Notes under the pieces: generated by a model | The model's database searches: none | Seen by the model: only the letters and a program-made list of their open reading frames with translations | Told to the model about the DNA's origin: nothing | Program-made: the position numbers and the translations under genes | Shown here: in pieces, positions 18,507-28,976 of the stretch | How positions within the stretch are numbered: the stretch's first letter is position 1 | How the letters are laid out: each line of letters starts with the position of its first letter | Origin: Epithemia pelagica | Lineage: Eukaryota > Bacillariophyta > Bacillariophyceae > Surirellales > Surirellaceae | Assembly (NCBI GenBank): GCA_946965045.2 | Contig: OX337235.1 | Span: forward strand, 2,551,928-2,615,927 | Reading direction: 5' to 3' | Length of the DNA: 64,000 nucleotides

Positions 18507-20861
18507 ATGGCAGTTGGTGCCGAACCCAACGCGGCTTCGTTGGTCGAACAAACCAAACAAGAAGCCAACACCATTGATCGTCAAAGCCATGGAAGAAGCA
18601 GTCCGAAAAATGCCCCCTCGTCGACCAATCCACCACAGTCGGGCTGGTTTTGGGGAGACCATCACCACCACCACCATGCTTGCTTGGGAGACGACTCCTC
18701 GGTCAATGATTTTCATCTGGTACTTTCCTGTGACTCGATCCAGTTTCTCCAAGAGTTTCAACAACCTTTTCAAAATGCCAAGCAACTTCCGAATCTGGTA
18801 TTGCAATTTGGTATGAAAATGGCGTATGGATTCGATCGATTGGGACACTGTGGCAAGGACAGTGATGATGACAAAAAGAGTCCTGCTGCTGGTTCTGCTA
18901 GTGGCTCTGTCACCACCCATGGTACGACTCCTCCAACCGTGATGCATCCCCAAACCAGCAGCAGTAACACTGTTGGAGAGGCAATGGCAGCTCGTAGCAG
19001 TACTAGTACTTGTTTTACCACCAGTCCCTTGGAGGAGAACCAAGAACCTCAAGAAGGAGAAGATAACGAACCGAGTCTGGCCTCGCTGGCCTATTCGCGT
19101 GTCTCGCAGGAAACTGCCCAAGTGCTCCAAGATGCATCGCACTTGTGCAGCAGTATTTACACGGGAACCGTACAGCGATTGGAATGTCGACCAACCACCA
19201 CCACCCACACGACCGAGACACCAGTCACGTCGTCGTCGTCCAAGCATGACCCTACTTCTACAACAAAGCCAAACTCGATTGGACAACAAGAAGGCGATTT
19301 GCCAACCAAAACGAACGACACACCAAGACAAGTGGTGGTGGAACCCATGGACGAAGGCGGGTCTTCCTGTTCCTTTGGTTCCACGGCCTTGTACTCTTTG
19401 ATTCGACGACACCAGTCCACAACTCACCACCACGAACAAAGCTACCTCATGTCTTTTTCCAACAGTATTCTCGCCTCCTATCCAACCCGAGCTTCTCAGT
19501 CGCTTGTACAAGACGACATTGTGGAACACAACCATTACTACAGTACCACGACAACGACGACGACATGCTCCACCGTCCCAAATAATACTACTACGACTAT
19601 ACCGGTACGAGAAGCATCCTATCCAAAACCAATGGGGTTCTCCTGTGGATTCACACTACCCACCGACCATGAAAAGATCCATGAAGAGGCATCCCCACCA
19701 GCTCCATGCGAACCAGTGCAAGCCGACGGAACCAAGGTTCTTTTAATGAAAGTTCCTAGCAACAATGTAGAAATCTGTTTGGAACAAGACAGCGCCCCGC
19801 CAAAAGAAGAGTCCCGTGTGAAGATCGACGAGAACGTCGTGGATACATCAGACCACGACAAGGACAAGGACAAGTCGACATCCCAACATGTTCCACGCAT
19901 GTCGTCTTCTCCTCCGTTCATGACAAAACCACTTTCATATGACAACTCCGCCAAGATTTGCTCTCGCTCCTCTTCCGCACGTCCAGCAAATAGTCGAAAC
20001 AATGGTGAACCTGTGGTGGTCCATGATGACACTCCACTGGAAACAGAGAGCTTCTTTTCATGCCAGAGCGATCCTGGATCTTCCTCCGGCGGTACAACAA
20101 CTACGAGCTCCTCGGACGTCTTTTCGTCCGTCCTTTCATCGGTCCCCGACATGCCCTCCCAGGATGCACGCCCTCCTTCTGATTCTGAACTTGTTGCCTC
20201 TACCAAAACACAATTGTTGTTGGCCAACTTGAAATTGGGCCCAGCCATGCGTGAATTTTATGGCAAACGTATCAACAACGAACAACAACAACAACCACAA
20301 GCCATTTTTCCCAGCAACGACGATGTGGAATTGGTCTTGTACAAAGACGGGACGGAAACACGAGTGGGTCTTCGGCCGCGAACCTCGACCGAAACAAAGG
20401 ACATGATCAAGAATAATAGTAATAAGAAGAAGAAGCATCGAATCCGGCACAGCACCATGGATCGTTCCTCCCTGCGGGTACAAAGACGACAAGCTCTCAA
20501 CCTGAAACAAAGCGCCAGTGACGCAAGTGGACAGTCGTTTGTGGAACTCTTGCGGCAAAGCACCGATTCGATTGACCGGATCGTGCAAAAACTTGGTCAT
20601 GCTCATGAAACTGACAAGGACAAACAGCAGCAACACAAGGAGGAGAAGGGGGATGAAAGTTCTCAAACCTTGTCTACGCAGTCTACTCATGACGGTACTT
20701 GTTCGTCCTCCAGTGACAACGATTCAGAAGACGACGAAGAACAAGAGTACTACGATGCAATCTCGGACGCTCCCGTGTCCTACAAACACCGTGCATTGGA
20801 GTCCAATCCCAGAAGCCCCTTGGACCGATTTCTGTCGTTTGCCCGTGCACCACGCTCTTGA
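18507..20861 (+). CDS. Disordered Ser/Thr/His-rich protein, unknown function
   Basis: The frame encodes 784 residues from an ATG in a good context (CATCATCATGG). It is mostly low complexity. The only sequence that looks folded is at residues about 60-115, DDSSVNDFHLVLSCD through LVLQFGMKMAYGFDRLG, and two helical stretches near residues 570-600 (LLANLKLGPAMREFYGKR) and 660-700 (RRQALNLKQSASD, SFVELLRQSTDSIDRI). Features include a six-His run, several Thr-rich tracts, a Lys-rich patch and an acidic patch (SEDDEEQEYYDA) before the C-terminus. No signal peptide or membrane segment is seen. I do not recognise a family. The regular coding frame over 2.3 kb and the conserved-looking C-terminal helices support a real gene. 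Confidence 0.6.
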   Translation: MAVGAEPNAASLVEQTKQEANTIDRQSHGRSSPKNAPSSTNPPQSGWFWGDHHHHHHACLGDDSSVNDFHLVLSCDSIQFLQEFQQPFQNAKQLPNLVLQFGMKMAYGFDRLGHCGKDSDDDKKSPAAGSASGSVTTHGTTPPTVMHPQTSSSNTVGEAMAARSSTSTCFTTSPLEENQEPQEGEDNEPSLASLAYSRVSQETAQVLQDASHLCSSIYTGTVQRLECRPTTTTHTTETPVTSSSSKHDPTSTTKPNSIGQQEGDLPTKTNDTPRQVVVEPMDEGGSSCSFGSTALYSLIRRHQSTTHHHEQSYLMSFSNSILASYPTRASQSLVQDDIVEHNHYYSTTTTTTTCSTVPNNTTTTIPVREASYPKPMGFSCGFTLPTDHEKIHEEASPPAPCEPVQADGTKVLLMKVPSNNVEICLEQDSAPPKEESRVKIDENVVDTSDHDKDKDKSTSQHVPRMSSSPPFMTKPLSYDNSAKICSRSSSARPANSRNNGEPVVVHDDTPLETESFFSCQSDPGSSSGGTTTTSSSDVFSSVLSSVPDMPSQDARPPSDSELVASTKTQLLLANLKLGPAMREFYGKRINNEQQQQPQAIFPSNDDVELVLYKDGTETRVGLRPRTSTETKDMIKNNSNKKKKHRIRHSTMDRSSLRVQRRQALNLKQSASDASGQSFVELLRQSTDSIDRIVQKLGHAHETDKDKQQQHKEEKGDESSQTLSTQSTHDGTCSSSSDNDSEDDEEQEYYDAISDAPVSYKHRALESNPRSPLDRFLSFARAPRS

Positions 20862-21717
20862 CTAGTAGTATGACACTCTATACAAGCTATCTAATGTTCA
20901 ATAGTTTTGGAGTTTCCCTCAAGACCGGATGATGTGTATGTTGTTGAATGGGAAAGGTGAAATCTCTGCATGTCGACTTGTCTGAGGATTTCGTTCGCTC
21001 TATAGGAATGCGCTTGGTCCGTTGATCTGTGTCAGCACTTTTCTTGTCACTCAACCCATTTTGTGGCTTCCATGATTCTTGGACATAAAAGCTATTTGGC
21101 TTCTTTGGAATGTCATTGTGAAAATGTGGGGGAAGATCCGCACATCTGCTTCCGGACGAGAATAAATTTTGGAAATTTGCAAGCTGTCGCTGTCGCGCAC
21201 CGAGACCGACGCCCGTATGTGACGGGCTTAACACCAAGAAATCTCTCTCCATTATTGCCTACACGTGCATGCGAGTAAGGCAATTATAAAGGATCGCTTC
21301 TAGCACGCTTTTTAATATGCCCTTTATGTCACAGCATGGGTCGAAAGATTCTTGCCCTTCGCCTTACTATAGCGCATATTGTACTATGCTTTTATTTATT
21401 GTATCAAATTGTACTACAAATCAATGCTATTTTGTGTAGGTCGCAAGCGTATCGGCGATCTAAAAAGGCGATGCCTCATAAAATAGGTTGTCCGGAATTC
21501 TCGCCCATTGCAGAAGCTCGCTCCAAGGACCGACGGAGCATCCCGAAGCAACAACCAGAGCAAGTAGGAAGCAAAGAGAGACTCAATCCAATCCAATCCA
21601 ATCCAATCGATCTCTGAGTGTCATTGGTGACAACAACAAAGAGTCAAGCAGAAGAGATTGGTTCTTATTTTGGATTCTGTGGGTTTTGTCGGGAGAGAAG
21701 CGGTTGTTCGAATCGAA
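20862..21717. other. intergenic / 5' region of the next plus-strand gene
   Basis: No gene is supported. A near-palindrome at about 21252-21288 (ATTGCCTAC ... GTAAGGCAAT around an ACGTGCATGC core) could form a hairpin. A CAATC pentamer is repeated five times at 21584-21608, about 110 bp before the next ATG. Confidence 0.35.
21584..21608. repeat. (CAATC)5 microsatellite
   Basis: There are five perfect copies of CAATC in the presumptive 5'UTR of the 21718 gene. Confidence 0.9.
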
Positions 21718-24700
21718 ATGAGAAACTTTACTCCGTTTCGCAAAAAGAATGCGTACAAAGGCATTGACGCGGACATGCTTCCCCTGAACGGATCTCGTAC
21801 CAAAGATGATGGTACTGCAGCGTCCGGTGGATCGGGAAGGTTACCAAACCACGGCATGGAAAGCTTTTTCAATATCGAGTCTACGACACCTTTTGGCGGT
21901 GCTGCCGCCGTAGCGGCGGGTGCTCCGGAACTTGTCAATGCGAGCAGTTCTCGAAATAGTATGGAAGATAATGTGGCAAGTTCAACTCTGGTGGGGCGCA
22001 ATGCTCCTACTACGACGGCAACTTCGCGACGACGAGCTCCTACACCGTCACGGATTTTTGTGCATGACATTGTGGTCAAACCATCTTTGGAGGGAGAAGA
22101 ACCCACCGAACAACCGCCCATGTACAATGAATCCCTGTACATTCCGACCGACTCTCCTATCGTGGCACAACAGTCACAACCGCGAAAGACGCTTCAACAG
22201 CAAGTAACACATAATTCGGGAGGGAGAGAGTCTCCGAATCTCAATTTCTCCAATAACAATACTACCGGAGCCAATGCGCTACTCGAATCCATGTCTTCGT
22301 TCAACGAAAACAAAAATGTCACTCGACGCATCTTTTTTGCCTACACAGAAGAAGAGGACGGAGAAAGTCGGAACGATCGCGACCAAAATCGTGCGGAAAA
22401 TTCTCCACCATTGGACCCTTCCCAAGAACCGCCCATCACCACCACCACCACCAGGGCCTCGCCGCCACCACCACCTCCGCCGCCGCCGCCGCCACCACCT
22501 CCTCCACCACTGCCATCGAGGAGAGCTGAATCACCCGTGGGTATGGAAGGAAAACTGCTGAAAAAAGACAAGAGCAGCAATAAACGCAACAAGAAGAAAC
22601 TATCTGTGGACATTCCAAAGAACGACAGTCGAGAGGAACATGGACGAAAAGACGACGACCAACCGCAAGCAGCTTTGGATCCTTCCAACAACACTCATAA
22701 CAAAGATATATGCCCTCCTCCCATGCAAAAGACAAAGATCTCCCTTTCTGCACAAGAATATCTTCTCTCCAGGGAAGAGCCCTATCTGACGAAACTTGTG
22801 GAGAATGACGATCGCGATCCCGACACAAGGGCTACGGATGCTGCACAGCCTGGATTTCCGGGGGAAAGTCAGTACAATCGACATGCGAGGCTCTTGACAG
22901 ACATGTTGGACACGGACACGGAGTGTGAAGAGATTGTCTTTTCGGACTCGCGTCGCAGTGACAATTCGAGCTGTGAGGACAATGTCAATCACCACAAGTC
23001 CTTGATCAAAAACAAACTTCCCAAACTCACAGTTCCACTGGTACCTCCCACAACAAGCACCACAAAGAAGGAAAAGAGTAGGAGCGATGCCATGGGAAAA
23101 TCATCACGATCAAGGAACCCTTTACCCACATCCATATCCATTGTAGCAAAGATTCAAGCAAGGCCACAATCACCTCAACGGGAAGAGCGCCCAGTCGTCG
23201 AACAGCCGAAAACCCCAAAGCAACAAGTGTCGCTGGAAAAGAAGCAGTCTGCCGTTACCAATCCAGCTCCTCAGCAGCACAATTCGGTCAGGAGAGGTCC
23301 GTCACCAACCTTGACAAAGAGCCCATTGATGGAACGGGAATATATTTCAACTACCAACAATACCAAGAAGGACCCACCAGCACAAAACCAGACGTCAATG
23401 AATAACCAACCCATGGCGGCCTCTGAAAATAAGAAAGAACCAATGCTACGAGACGCTCAGTTGGTTCCGAAAGAAAAAATGGTTCACTCGGGTCAACAAA
23501 ACATTGACGAGGATCACAGGATTACCGTTCTTGATGGTCCAGGTTCACCAGTCTCTTCTCAATCGCTGGATCGAATCCTCGACGAATCCATGTCCTCAGA
23601 AGAGGAGAAGACTGTCCCCCCTGCACCCCTTGAAGTCCCTACTGTTCAAGTTGAATCGAATCCAGCCGAAAGTCTCTTGGGACCACTGGATCAGCCTCTT
23701 TCGGAAGAAGACGAATTTCTGGCTACCACAATGCGTGCCAAGCAAGAGGCCAGTCGGGCCAACGTTGGTATTCTGAGGAAAGACGTCCCTGTCAATGGTG
23801 GTCGACGTGAGATTTCTAGCTCTTCGCCTTCGTCGTCTTTGGAAGAGATTTTCTCAGAGCCTGAAGAAGATGAAGTCGATGACAAGAAAAGAGACCCTCC
23901 GAAAGAAAATGGATCTGAGTCGAAACAGCAGAAACTATCCATTCCGTCCGATCCTGTGACTCTCAGTAATCTCAAGAAAGTGTTTGGATCACCTCTGAGT
24001 CCCCTGTCGAGATTCGGATCAGCTCTCAGTCCCCTATCGAGAGAGAATATCGAGATCATTAATGGAACGAGACAAGAGAGTCTTCCCTCGGGTTCGTTGA
24101 GTCTGAACCTGAATCAAATTATTGAGTACTATGCAGGCGCTGAGAACCACCCCCAAAGCCCCTCGTCCCTGGGTTCGGAGTCCCATGATACGAAATCACC
24201 CAGAAGCCCGGTTGTACACTCTCCGTTAGCTTTCATGACAAGATCATCTGCGAATTCGGCAAAGCTTAAGCAACGTTCACCAATATCTCCCAGTTTCTCG
24301 CCTGGCCAAAAAGATGCATATCAAAATGCTCTCAGGCAGCAACTAGAAGTCGCCTATACGGGCCATCCAGGCGGTCCTGGGCGTTTCATGGCGACAACCC
24401 GTCGATTTTCGAACTCTCCGAGCAGGAGCGCCAAGCGCAGATCCCGGACCATGCCGACAAAGCCACTCTCACCTCTATCCGCTATGGTGAAGCATAGATC
24501 AGCTGAACTAAAATTATCGCCCATAGCCAAATTGGAAAAAGTGGGATCTCCGACAAATGGTGGAGACTACATAACGGGGCCGATTTCCCCAATAAGCAGC
24601 CTATCTCCAACAGCTTCAACACATGAATATATTCTCGCTTCGCTAAGGAATGTTCCCCGTCCTGTCGGAAAGGGACATTCAGTCCCAGACCCAGAGCCTT

Positions 24701-26640
24701 CTTCGTTTGAGCGGCAAACTTCAGAGTTCGTCAGTGCCGTCCGAAGAATGATTTCGGATGCTTCATTGCTACGCAACGCAGAAATGAACGAAGAGTCACC
24801 AGACCACATGGAGGGTCAAACAAGAAGTCCAATTGGATCTGACGTTGACGCTGTTTCCACAAAGATGTCACCACAAAACAACGCCACTGATGATAGTTCT
24901 GCAATATCTACTGCTTACGAAGACACCTCGATGGCGACTTCAGCAGCATCAGCCAGCTTGGTACATGCTCAACACGCACGGGTGGACCACAGAAAAGGTC
25001 ACAAGGAAAGGGATTCCTGGGATGCGTGGTCATGTGCTGTTCTCAAAGGGTTTAAGTCGTTTGGAATCATAGGGGATGACCTGAATACAATGCTATGTCA
25101 AAGTCGTCGGAACAGTGATTACCGAGATCATAGTCGTCGGAACAGAGACCACCGAGATCATAACTGGCGGCATCAGAATAGTATGGCGTTCGACTCACCG
25201 GGCTCTCCGGGCTCCCCGATTTCCAGAGTTTCCGAGTCATCAGACAGCCTCAGTTATAGAAGACAGGAGATGAAAATAATGCCGCTATCGGAATCTTCCA
25301 CGGACTTGATGCCCATTATTGAGACTCGCCAGGAAAGTACGACCACAGACTCTGATGAGCCAAAACGATCAAGACAATCTCCAATCGTCGCGCGCTTGAA
25401 CAATCAAGTTGAAGCGCCCAACGCTCAGACCCATAGCACAAACCAAACGGGCGCTGAAGACAAAGAACAAAAAAAGCCATGGTTTCTAAGACGAAATCCT
25501 CGTGTCCGTTCACTGGACAGGAATTTGAAAGAAGAGGAACCCACTACAGACCGTGGATTCTTGAAGAATGTTCGTGCAAAGTTCAATCCAAACAAGACGG
25601 CATCGATCGCAGCGGATATTCCAATTAACAACCCCAAGGCAATCGAACAAGACAAAGGTTTTCCATCGAAGAAACAAGTCGAAATGCAACAGAAAGAGAA
25701 AATACCTACTTCCAAGACTGGAGGCATTTTTCAAAGGTATAAGCTCAGGCGGATGATGAGAAACAAGAATGGAAAAGCTGAGAATGATTCAACTCCAACT
25801 GCCACACAAAATGTACAAAACAATGATCCTCTCCAGCAACCGGATGGTAAGGACGCGAATGTGCCTCATTCTCATAATCGACCTACTCAGGAAGAGAGCA
25901 GGAACCCGACACCAGTCATCATGAATTCAAGACGAACCCAAGGTGTAATTGGACGAGTCGACAGTAACGATGGCGCCGCCGCTCGCGCAATGGTGGCTGG
26001 GGCGTATCTCAAGTCACCTGAAGAGCTTGCTCGTTCGGAAGAAGTATCCACCCACAACCAAAGTGAATCTAGTCAAACAATGCGCGTGGCGCATATTTCT
26101 CCTCGCAAGGGGTTTTTCCGTCTCCCAAACCATCTTTCACCTCTGGCAAACAATCTATCTCCGATGGATTCTCGGTGGTCCGGAATGTCTCCGACATCCC
26201 CTTTTACTGAGCAACCACCCTCGTGGTTGCCTCCGCCCAACGAAGTGAATGGGGTGAGTCCTCGCAAAGGTGAGCAACAACAAGAGCAACCACAACAGCG
26301 TTTCTTTATAGGCGAGAACAATCTCGCAATGGCACGTGCACACACCGCACCAAATGTGTCAGTGGTGATTGAGAATCGCTTCAAATGCCGCCGCACCGAG
26401 TTGGCCTCCACCTTTTCCGAGACGGATGGATCGTCCTTTCGGCCGTACCGGCGAGCCACCTCCAATGGAGGAGAAACATTCAACACGCTCACGACCGGGG
26501 AAGAAGTCTCCATTGTTTCTCTAGACGATGTTGACGGCAACAATTGTAGAGGTACAGGAGCAGTGCACGCAGTTGCAAAAGAATTCAAAGACGACCTGAC
26601 TGGAATGTGTTGTACACATGTCAACAACCACCCGCACTAG
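21718..26640 (+). CDS. Very large disordered Ser-Pro-rich protein, unknown function
   Basis: The first in-frame ATG at 21718 gives 1640 residues; the frame is open further upstream but without an ATG. The protein is almost entirely low complexity. A run of about 16 prolines lies near residue 255 after TTTTRASPPPP. A Lys-rich patch follows, and more than twenty SP dipeptides appear in short repeats such as SPLSPLSRFGSALSPLSR near residue 765. The SP and SPxx(S/R) density suggests a target of proline-directed kinases. One short stretch looks ordered, DSWDAWSCAVLKGFKSFGI near residue 1105, followed by repeated RRNSDYRDH / RRNRDHRDH units. No signal peptide or membrane helix is seen. A scaffold or cytoskeletal adaptor would fit the composition, but nothing identifies a family. 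Confidence 0.65.
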   Translation: MRNFTPFRKKNAYKGIDADMLPLNGSRTKDDGTAASGGSGRLPNHGMESFFNIESTTPFGGAAAVAAGAPELVNASSSRNSMEDNVASSTLVGRNAPTTTATSRRRAPTPSRIFVHDIVVKPSLEGEEPTEQPPMYNESLYIPTDSPIVAQQSQPRKTLQQQVTHNSGGRESPNLNFSNNNTTGANALLESMSSFNENKNVTRRIFFAYTEEEDGESRNDRDQNRAENSPPLDPSQEPPITTTTTRASPPPPPPPPPPPPPPPPLPSRRAESPVGMEGKLLKKDKSSNKRNKKKLSVDIPKNDSREEHGRKDDDQPQAALDPSNNTHNKDICPPPMQKTKISLSAQEYLLSREEPYLTKLVENDDRDPDTRATDAAQPGFPGESQYNRHARLLTDMLDTDTECEEIVFSDSRRSDNSSCEDNVNHHKSLIKNKLPKLTVPLVPPTTSTTKKEKSRSDAMGKSSRSRNPLPTSISIVAKIQARPQSPQREERPVVEQPKTPKQQVSLEKKQSAVTNPAPQQHNSVRRGPSPTLTKSPLMEREYISTTNNTKKDPPAQNQTSMNNQPMAASENKKEPMLRDAQLVPKEKMVHSGQQNIDEDHRITVLDGPGSPVSSQSLDRILDESMSSEEEKTVPPAPLEVPTVQVESNPAESLLGPLDQPLSEEDEFLATTMRAKQEASRANVGILRKDVPVNGGRREISSSSPSSSLEEIFSEPEEDEVDDKKRDPPKENGSESKQQKLSIPSDPVTLSNLKKVFGSPLSPLSRFGSALSPLSRENIEIINGTRQESLPSGSLSLNLNQIIEYYAGAENHPQSPSSLGSESHDTKSPRSPVVHSPLAFMTRSSANSAKLKQRSPISPSFSPGQKDAYQNALRQQLEVAYTGHPGGPGRFMATTRRFSNSPSRSAKRRSRTMPTKPLSPLSAMVKHRSAELKLSPIAKLEKVGSPTNGGDYITGPISPISSLSPTASTHEYILASLRNVPRPVGKGHSVPDPEPSSFERQTSEFVSAVRRMISDASLLRNAEMNEESPDHMEGQTRSPIGSDVDAVSTKMSPQNNATDDSSAISTAYEDTSMATSAASASLVHAQHARVDHRKGHKERDSWDAWSCAVLKGFKSFGIIGDDLNTMLCQSRRNSDYRDHSRRNRDHRDHNWRHQNSMAFDSPGSPGSPISRVSESSDSLSYRRQEMKIMPLSESSTDLMPIIETRQESTTTDSDEPKRSRQSPIVARLNNQVEAPNAQTHSTNQTGAEDKEQKKPWFLRRNPRVRSLDRNLKEEEPTTDRGFLKNVRAKFNPNKTASIAADIPINNPKAIEQDKGFPSKKQVEMQQKEKIPTSKTGGIFQRYKLRRMMRNKNGKAENDSTPTATQNVQNNDPLQQPDGKDANVPHSHNRPTQEESRNPTPVIMNSRRTQGVIGRVDSNDGAAARAMVAGAYLKSPEELARSEEVSTHNQSESSQTMRVAHISPRKGFFRLPNHLSPLANNLSPMDSRWSGMSPTSPFTEQPPSWLPPPNEVNGVSPRKGEQQQEQPQQRFFIGENNLAMARAHTAPNVSVVIENRFKCRRTELASTFSETDGSSFRPYRRATSNGGETFNTLTTGEEVSIVSLDDVDGNNCRGTGAVHAVAKEFKDDLTGMCCTHVNNHPH

Positions 26641-27224
26641 TTCAGTACCACAAGCTTTGATTTACACGATAGTCACTCAAGTTCGTCGTGTACGGCGCTT
26701 GTGCTGCAGTGCCTAGAGAAAACTTGTCGAGACACATACGTGTTGCCATTCCATCGTATTGTGTTGCAGTCGCAATGTCAACGACTGCAGTCAGTAGGAT
26801 GAGATGTAGAATTCAATTGCTGAATAATCTGAAAGTTAGATTACTTAAAGAAACTTTGTCACAGCTAGTAGAGACTCATGGATTTACTCTATTCTGTTGG
26901 TCTTGTCCTTCCACAAGTAGTGGTGGGCGCCGCTACCTACCTAGATTGCAATGGGCCATACTAGATAATAGACCCCCTTCTAAGGTTAGATGCTGTTCCG
27001 ACTGGGAATGAAAAACACTACGACCCAAAGAAAAGACACCCAGTACATAGTAGCGGGTAAATCAAGTTGCATGACTATTGATGACTAGATCGATACAATG
27101 TGTTACTCTGTGTGTGTGAATGTTTGTGTGTGTGTGTGCGTGAGTACTTGAAACTGTGTTTCCAATGGTATGCGTGTAATTGTGTGGAGCCCTAGTATGT
27201 GCGTGCTGCACTTTTTTGGTGGAA
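26641..27224. other. intergenic between convergent genes, with (TG)n tract
   Basis: The 3' ends of two convergent genes face each other here. A TG-dinucleotide tract, interrupted, occupies about 27109-27141. No gene is supported. Confidence 0.4.
27109..27141. repeat. Interrupted (TG)n microsatellite
   Basis: There are two TG runs separated by AATGTT, lying in the 3' flank of the PDZ receptor gene. Confidence 0.85.
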
Positions 27225-28976
27225 TTATCCCGCCATGCTGGATCGTACCGTCATGGTTCGATGACTGTCGGCTGTTCGGATCATGAGGGAGGTAATGGCC
27301 GATGCGGACATGGCACGCGTATCGACATCGTCAATCGCCGTAATCAATTCTCCTTCCGTGACAAGGCCCTTGAGGGGAGAGGTGTCATTAATCTTGTGGA
27401 CGACGGGACCTTCCAAGGTGGTTTCAATGACAATACCCAATTTTCCCGGTGGTGCCACCACTTGACGCGCATGGCCATCGTCTTGTGGTGCTTGGGCCGG
27501 TGGAATGGTTTGTGCCTCTGGTTGATGTGATTGTTGCTCCGATTCAGCCATGGACACTCCCATGGAGAAATCAGGTTGCGTCGAGGCACCTTCATGATAG
27601 GACGAGGCTTCGTGATGTTGGACTTCTTCGTACACTTCTTCGTATTCCTCATCATCATCATGACCTTCTTCGGGAACGCCGCCTTCATCTTCAAAAATGG
27701 GTGTCACCTCATCGTCGGACATGTTGGATGCTTGACGTCCTCGGGCGGGAGCCATTTCGGGTGGGGCATCCTTGAATTCGGACGAATTGTCGACAATGGA
27801 CAAGGTTCGACCATCCGAAGAGACAATGCGCGTCGAACTGGATCGAAGAGAGCCAAGATTGCGCGATCGGTACCGACTGGAAACACCACTGGCCAAGGAG
27901 GCACTGTCATTGATGCTAAAGCTTCGGGATTGACGATCGACCAAGGAGGTGCGGTTGTTGTCGAGAGAATCCCCATAGGCACCGCCCTCTTCGTCGTCGT
28001 CGTCGCCCTGGTGCTTCTTCTTGTCATCATCGGGACTGAGAACGACGCAAATAATTCCCACAATCAAGACCACGACAAAGCCACCGGCGGCGGCAATTCC
28101 GGCAATGGTACGTGAATTCAAGCCATCGTCATCGTCGCCTCCCGTATCGCCGGATTTGGGACTGGCATCCGGATCTTCGGTGTACAAGGTTTTGGGTGTC
28201 GTGGTAATGTCTTGCATGGGTCCAAAGGTTTCCGTCGTCAGGACTGGATCAAAGTATACCTTGGTAACGAGCTTTTCAGGATCCTTGAGCAACACCAAGA
28301 ATTCGGCCTCCTTGGTATCCACCACATCTTGCACGGCCGTGGCAAAATTGGCGGCGCCCAAGGTTTGTGTCATGCGAGCCTTGATGGTCACACGTGTGAC
28401 CAAGGGCACTTCATTGGGCGTCGCCAACAACCGCGCATTAATCTCGGCAGTAGTTGTCGTCGTCGAACGAAGGGAGGCTTCCTGTGACGATTGCGATGGC
28501 GATTCCTCGACATGCCTTCTTTCCTGTGGTTGCATTTGTTGCTGTTGTTGTTGCGCTCGTCGTTGTTGTCGTCGTTGTGAATTGTCATTCGACGGTTGTT
28601 GGGCCGCCGCTGCTGCTTCGGGGGTCCACAAGGTTTGTTCCGTCACAATGGCTTGCCACGTGTGCAACACACCCTGCCACCCCGTGACCTCTTGAAAATG
28701 ACGAAGCATGAGGGTGGAAATGACCCGTTGGTAATCTTCCTTGAGATTGAAATCCATTTCACTAACCACATCCTTGAGTACAATGACTACTTCGCCCTCT
28801 TCTTCCATGGCCGTTGTGGGAGCCGATGTGGGAGGAGGTGTTTGGAACAAGAGATCGTTGGCCGAAACCACGGGCGACCAAGCAACCAACAAGGACGACA
28901 GTGTCAGGAGGAGCGTCCAAACAGAGGACGACTGCATGGTGCTACTGGAACGGGGAGTACTTCTCGAGAATCTCAT
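27225..28976 (-). CDS. Single-pass membrane protein with C-terminal PDZ domain
   Basis: The protein has 583 residues from the ATG at 28976. An N-terminal signal peptide (SSVWTLLLTLSSLLVAW, then SPVVSA) leads into an extracellular region of about 250 residues. This region has two similar-looking alpha/beta stretches interrupted by a Gln-rich linker: VVIVLKDVVSEMDFNLKED near residue 60 and LVTRVTIKARMTQ near 195. A membrane helix follows (IAGIAAAGGFVVVLIVGIICVVL, about residues 293-317). The cytoplasmic part is Asp/Glu-rich and Ser-rich and ends in a PDZ domain: PPGKLGIVIETT with the GLGI-type carboxylate loop, then GPVVHKINDTSPL and LITAIDDVDTRAMS. PDZ domains bind C-terminal peptides. A PDZ on the cytoplasmic end of a single-pass receptor-like protein is uncommon outside diatoms, where similar layouts appear to exist. 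Role unknown; a surface adhesion or sensing protein is an inference. Confidence 0.75.
   Translation of the reverse strand: MRFSRSTPRSSSTMQSSSVWTLLLTLSSLLVAWSPVVSANDLLFQTPPPTSAPTTAMEEEGEVVIVLKDVVSEMDFNLKEDYQRVISTLMLRHFQEVTGWQGVLHTWQAIVTEQTLWTPEAAAAAQQPSNDNSQRRQQRRAQQQQQQMQPQERRHVEESPSQSSQEASLRSTTTTTAEINARLLATPNEVPLVTRVTIKARMTQTLGAANFATAVQDVVDTKEAEFLVLLKDPEKLVTKVYFDPVLTTETFGPMQDITTTPKTLYTEDPDASPKSGDTGGDDDDGLNSRTIAGIAAAGGFVVVLIVGIICVVLSPDDDKKKHQGDDDDEEGGAYGDSLDNNRTSLVDRQSRSFSINDSASLASGVSSRYRSRNLGSLRSSSTRIVSSDGRTLSIVDNSSEFKDAPPEMAPARGRQASNMSDDEVTPIFEDEGGVPEEGHDDDEEYEEVYEEVQHHEASSYHEGASTQPDFSMGVSMAESEQQSHQPEAQTIPPAQAPQDDGHARQVVAPPGKLGIVIETTLEGPVVHKINDTSPLKGLVTEGELITAIDDVDTRAMSASAITSLMIRTADSHRTMTVRSSMAG

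Noticed and set aside
18384-19535. 383-codon minus-strand frame
   Set aside because: It is antisense to the 18507 gene, starts without a good context and has no recognisable feature.
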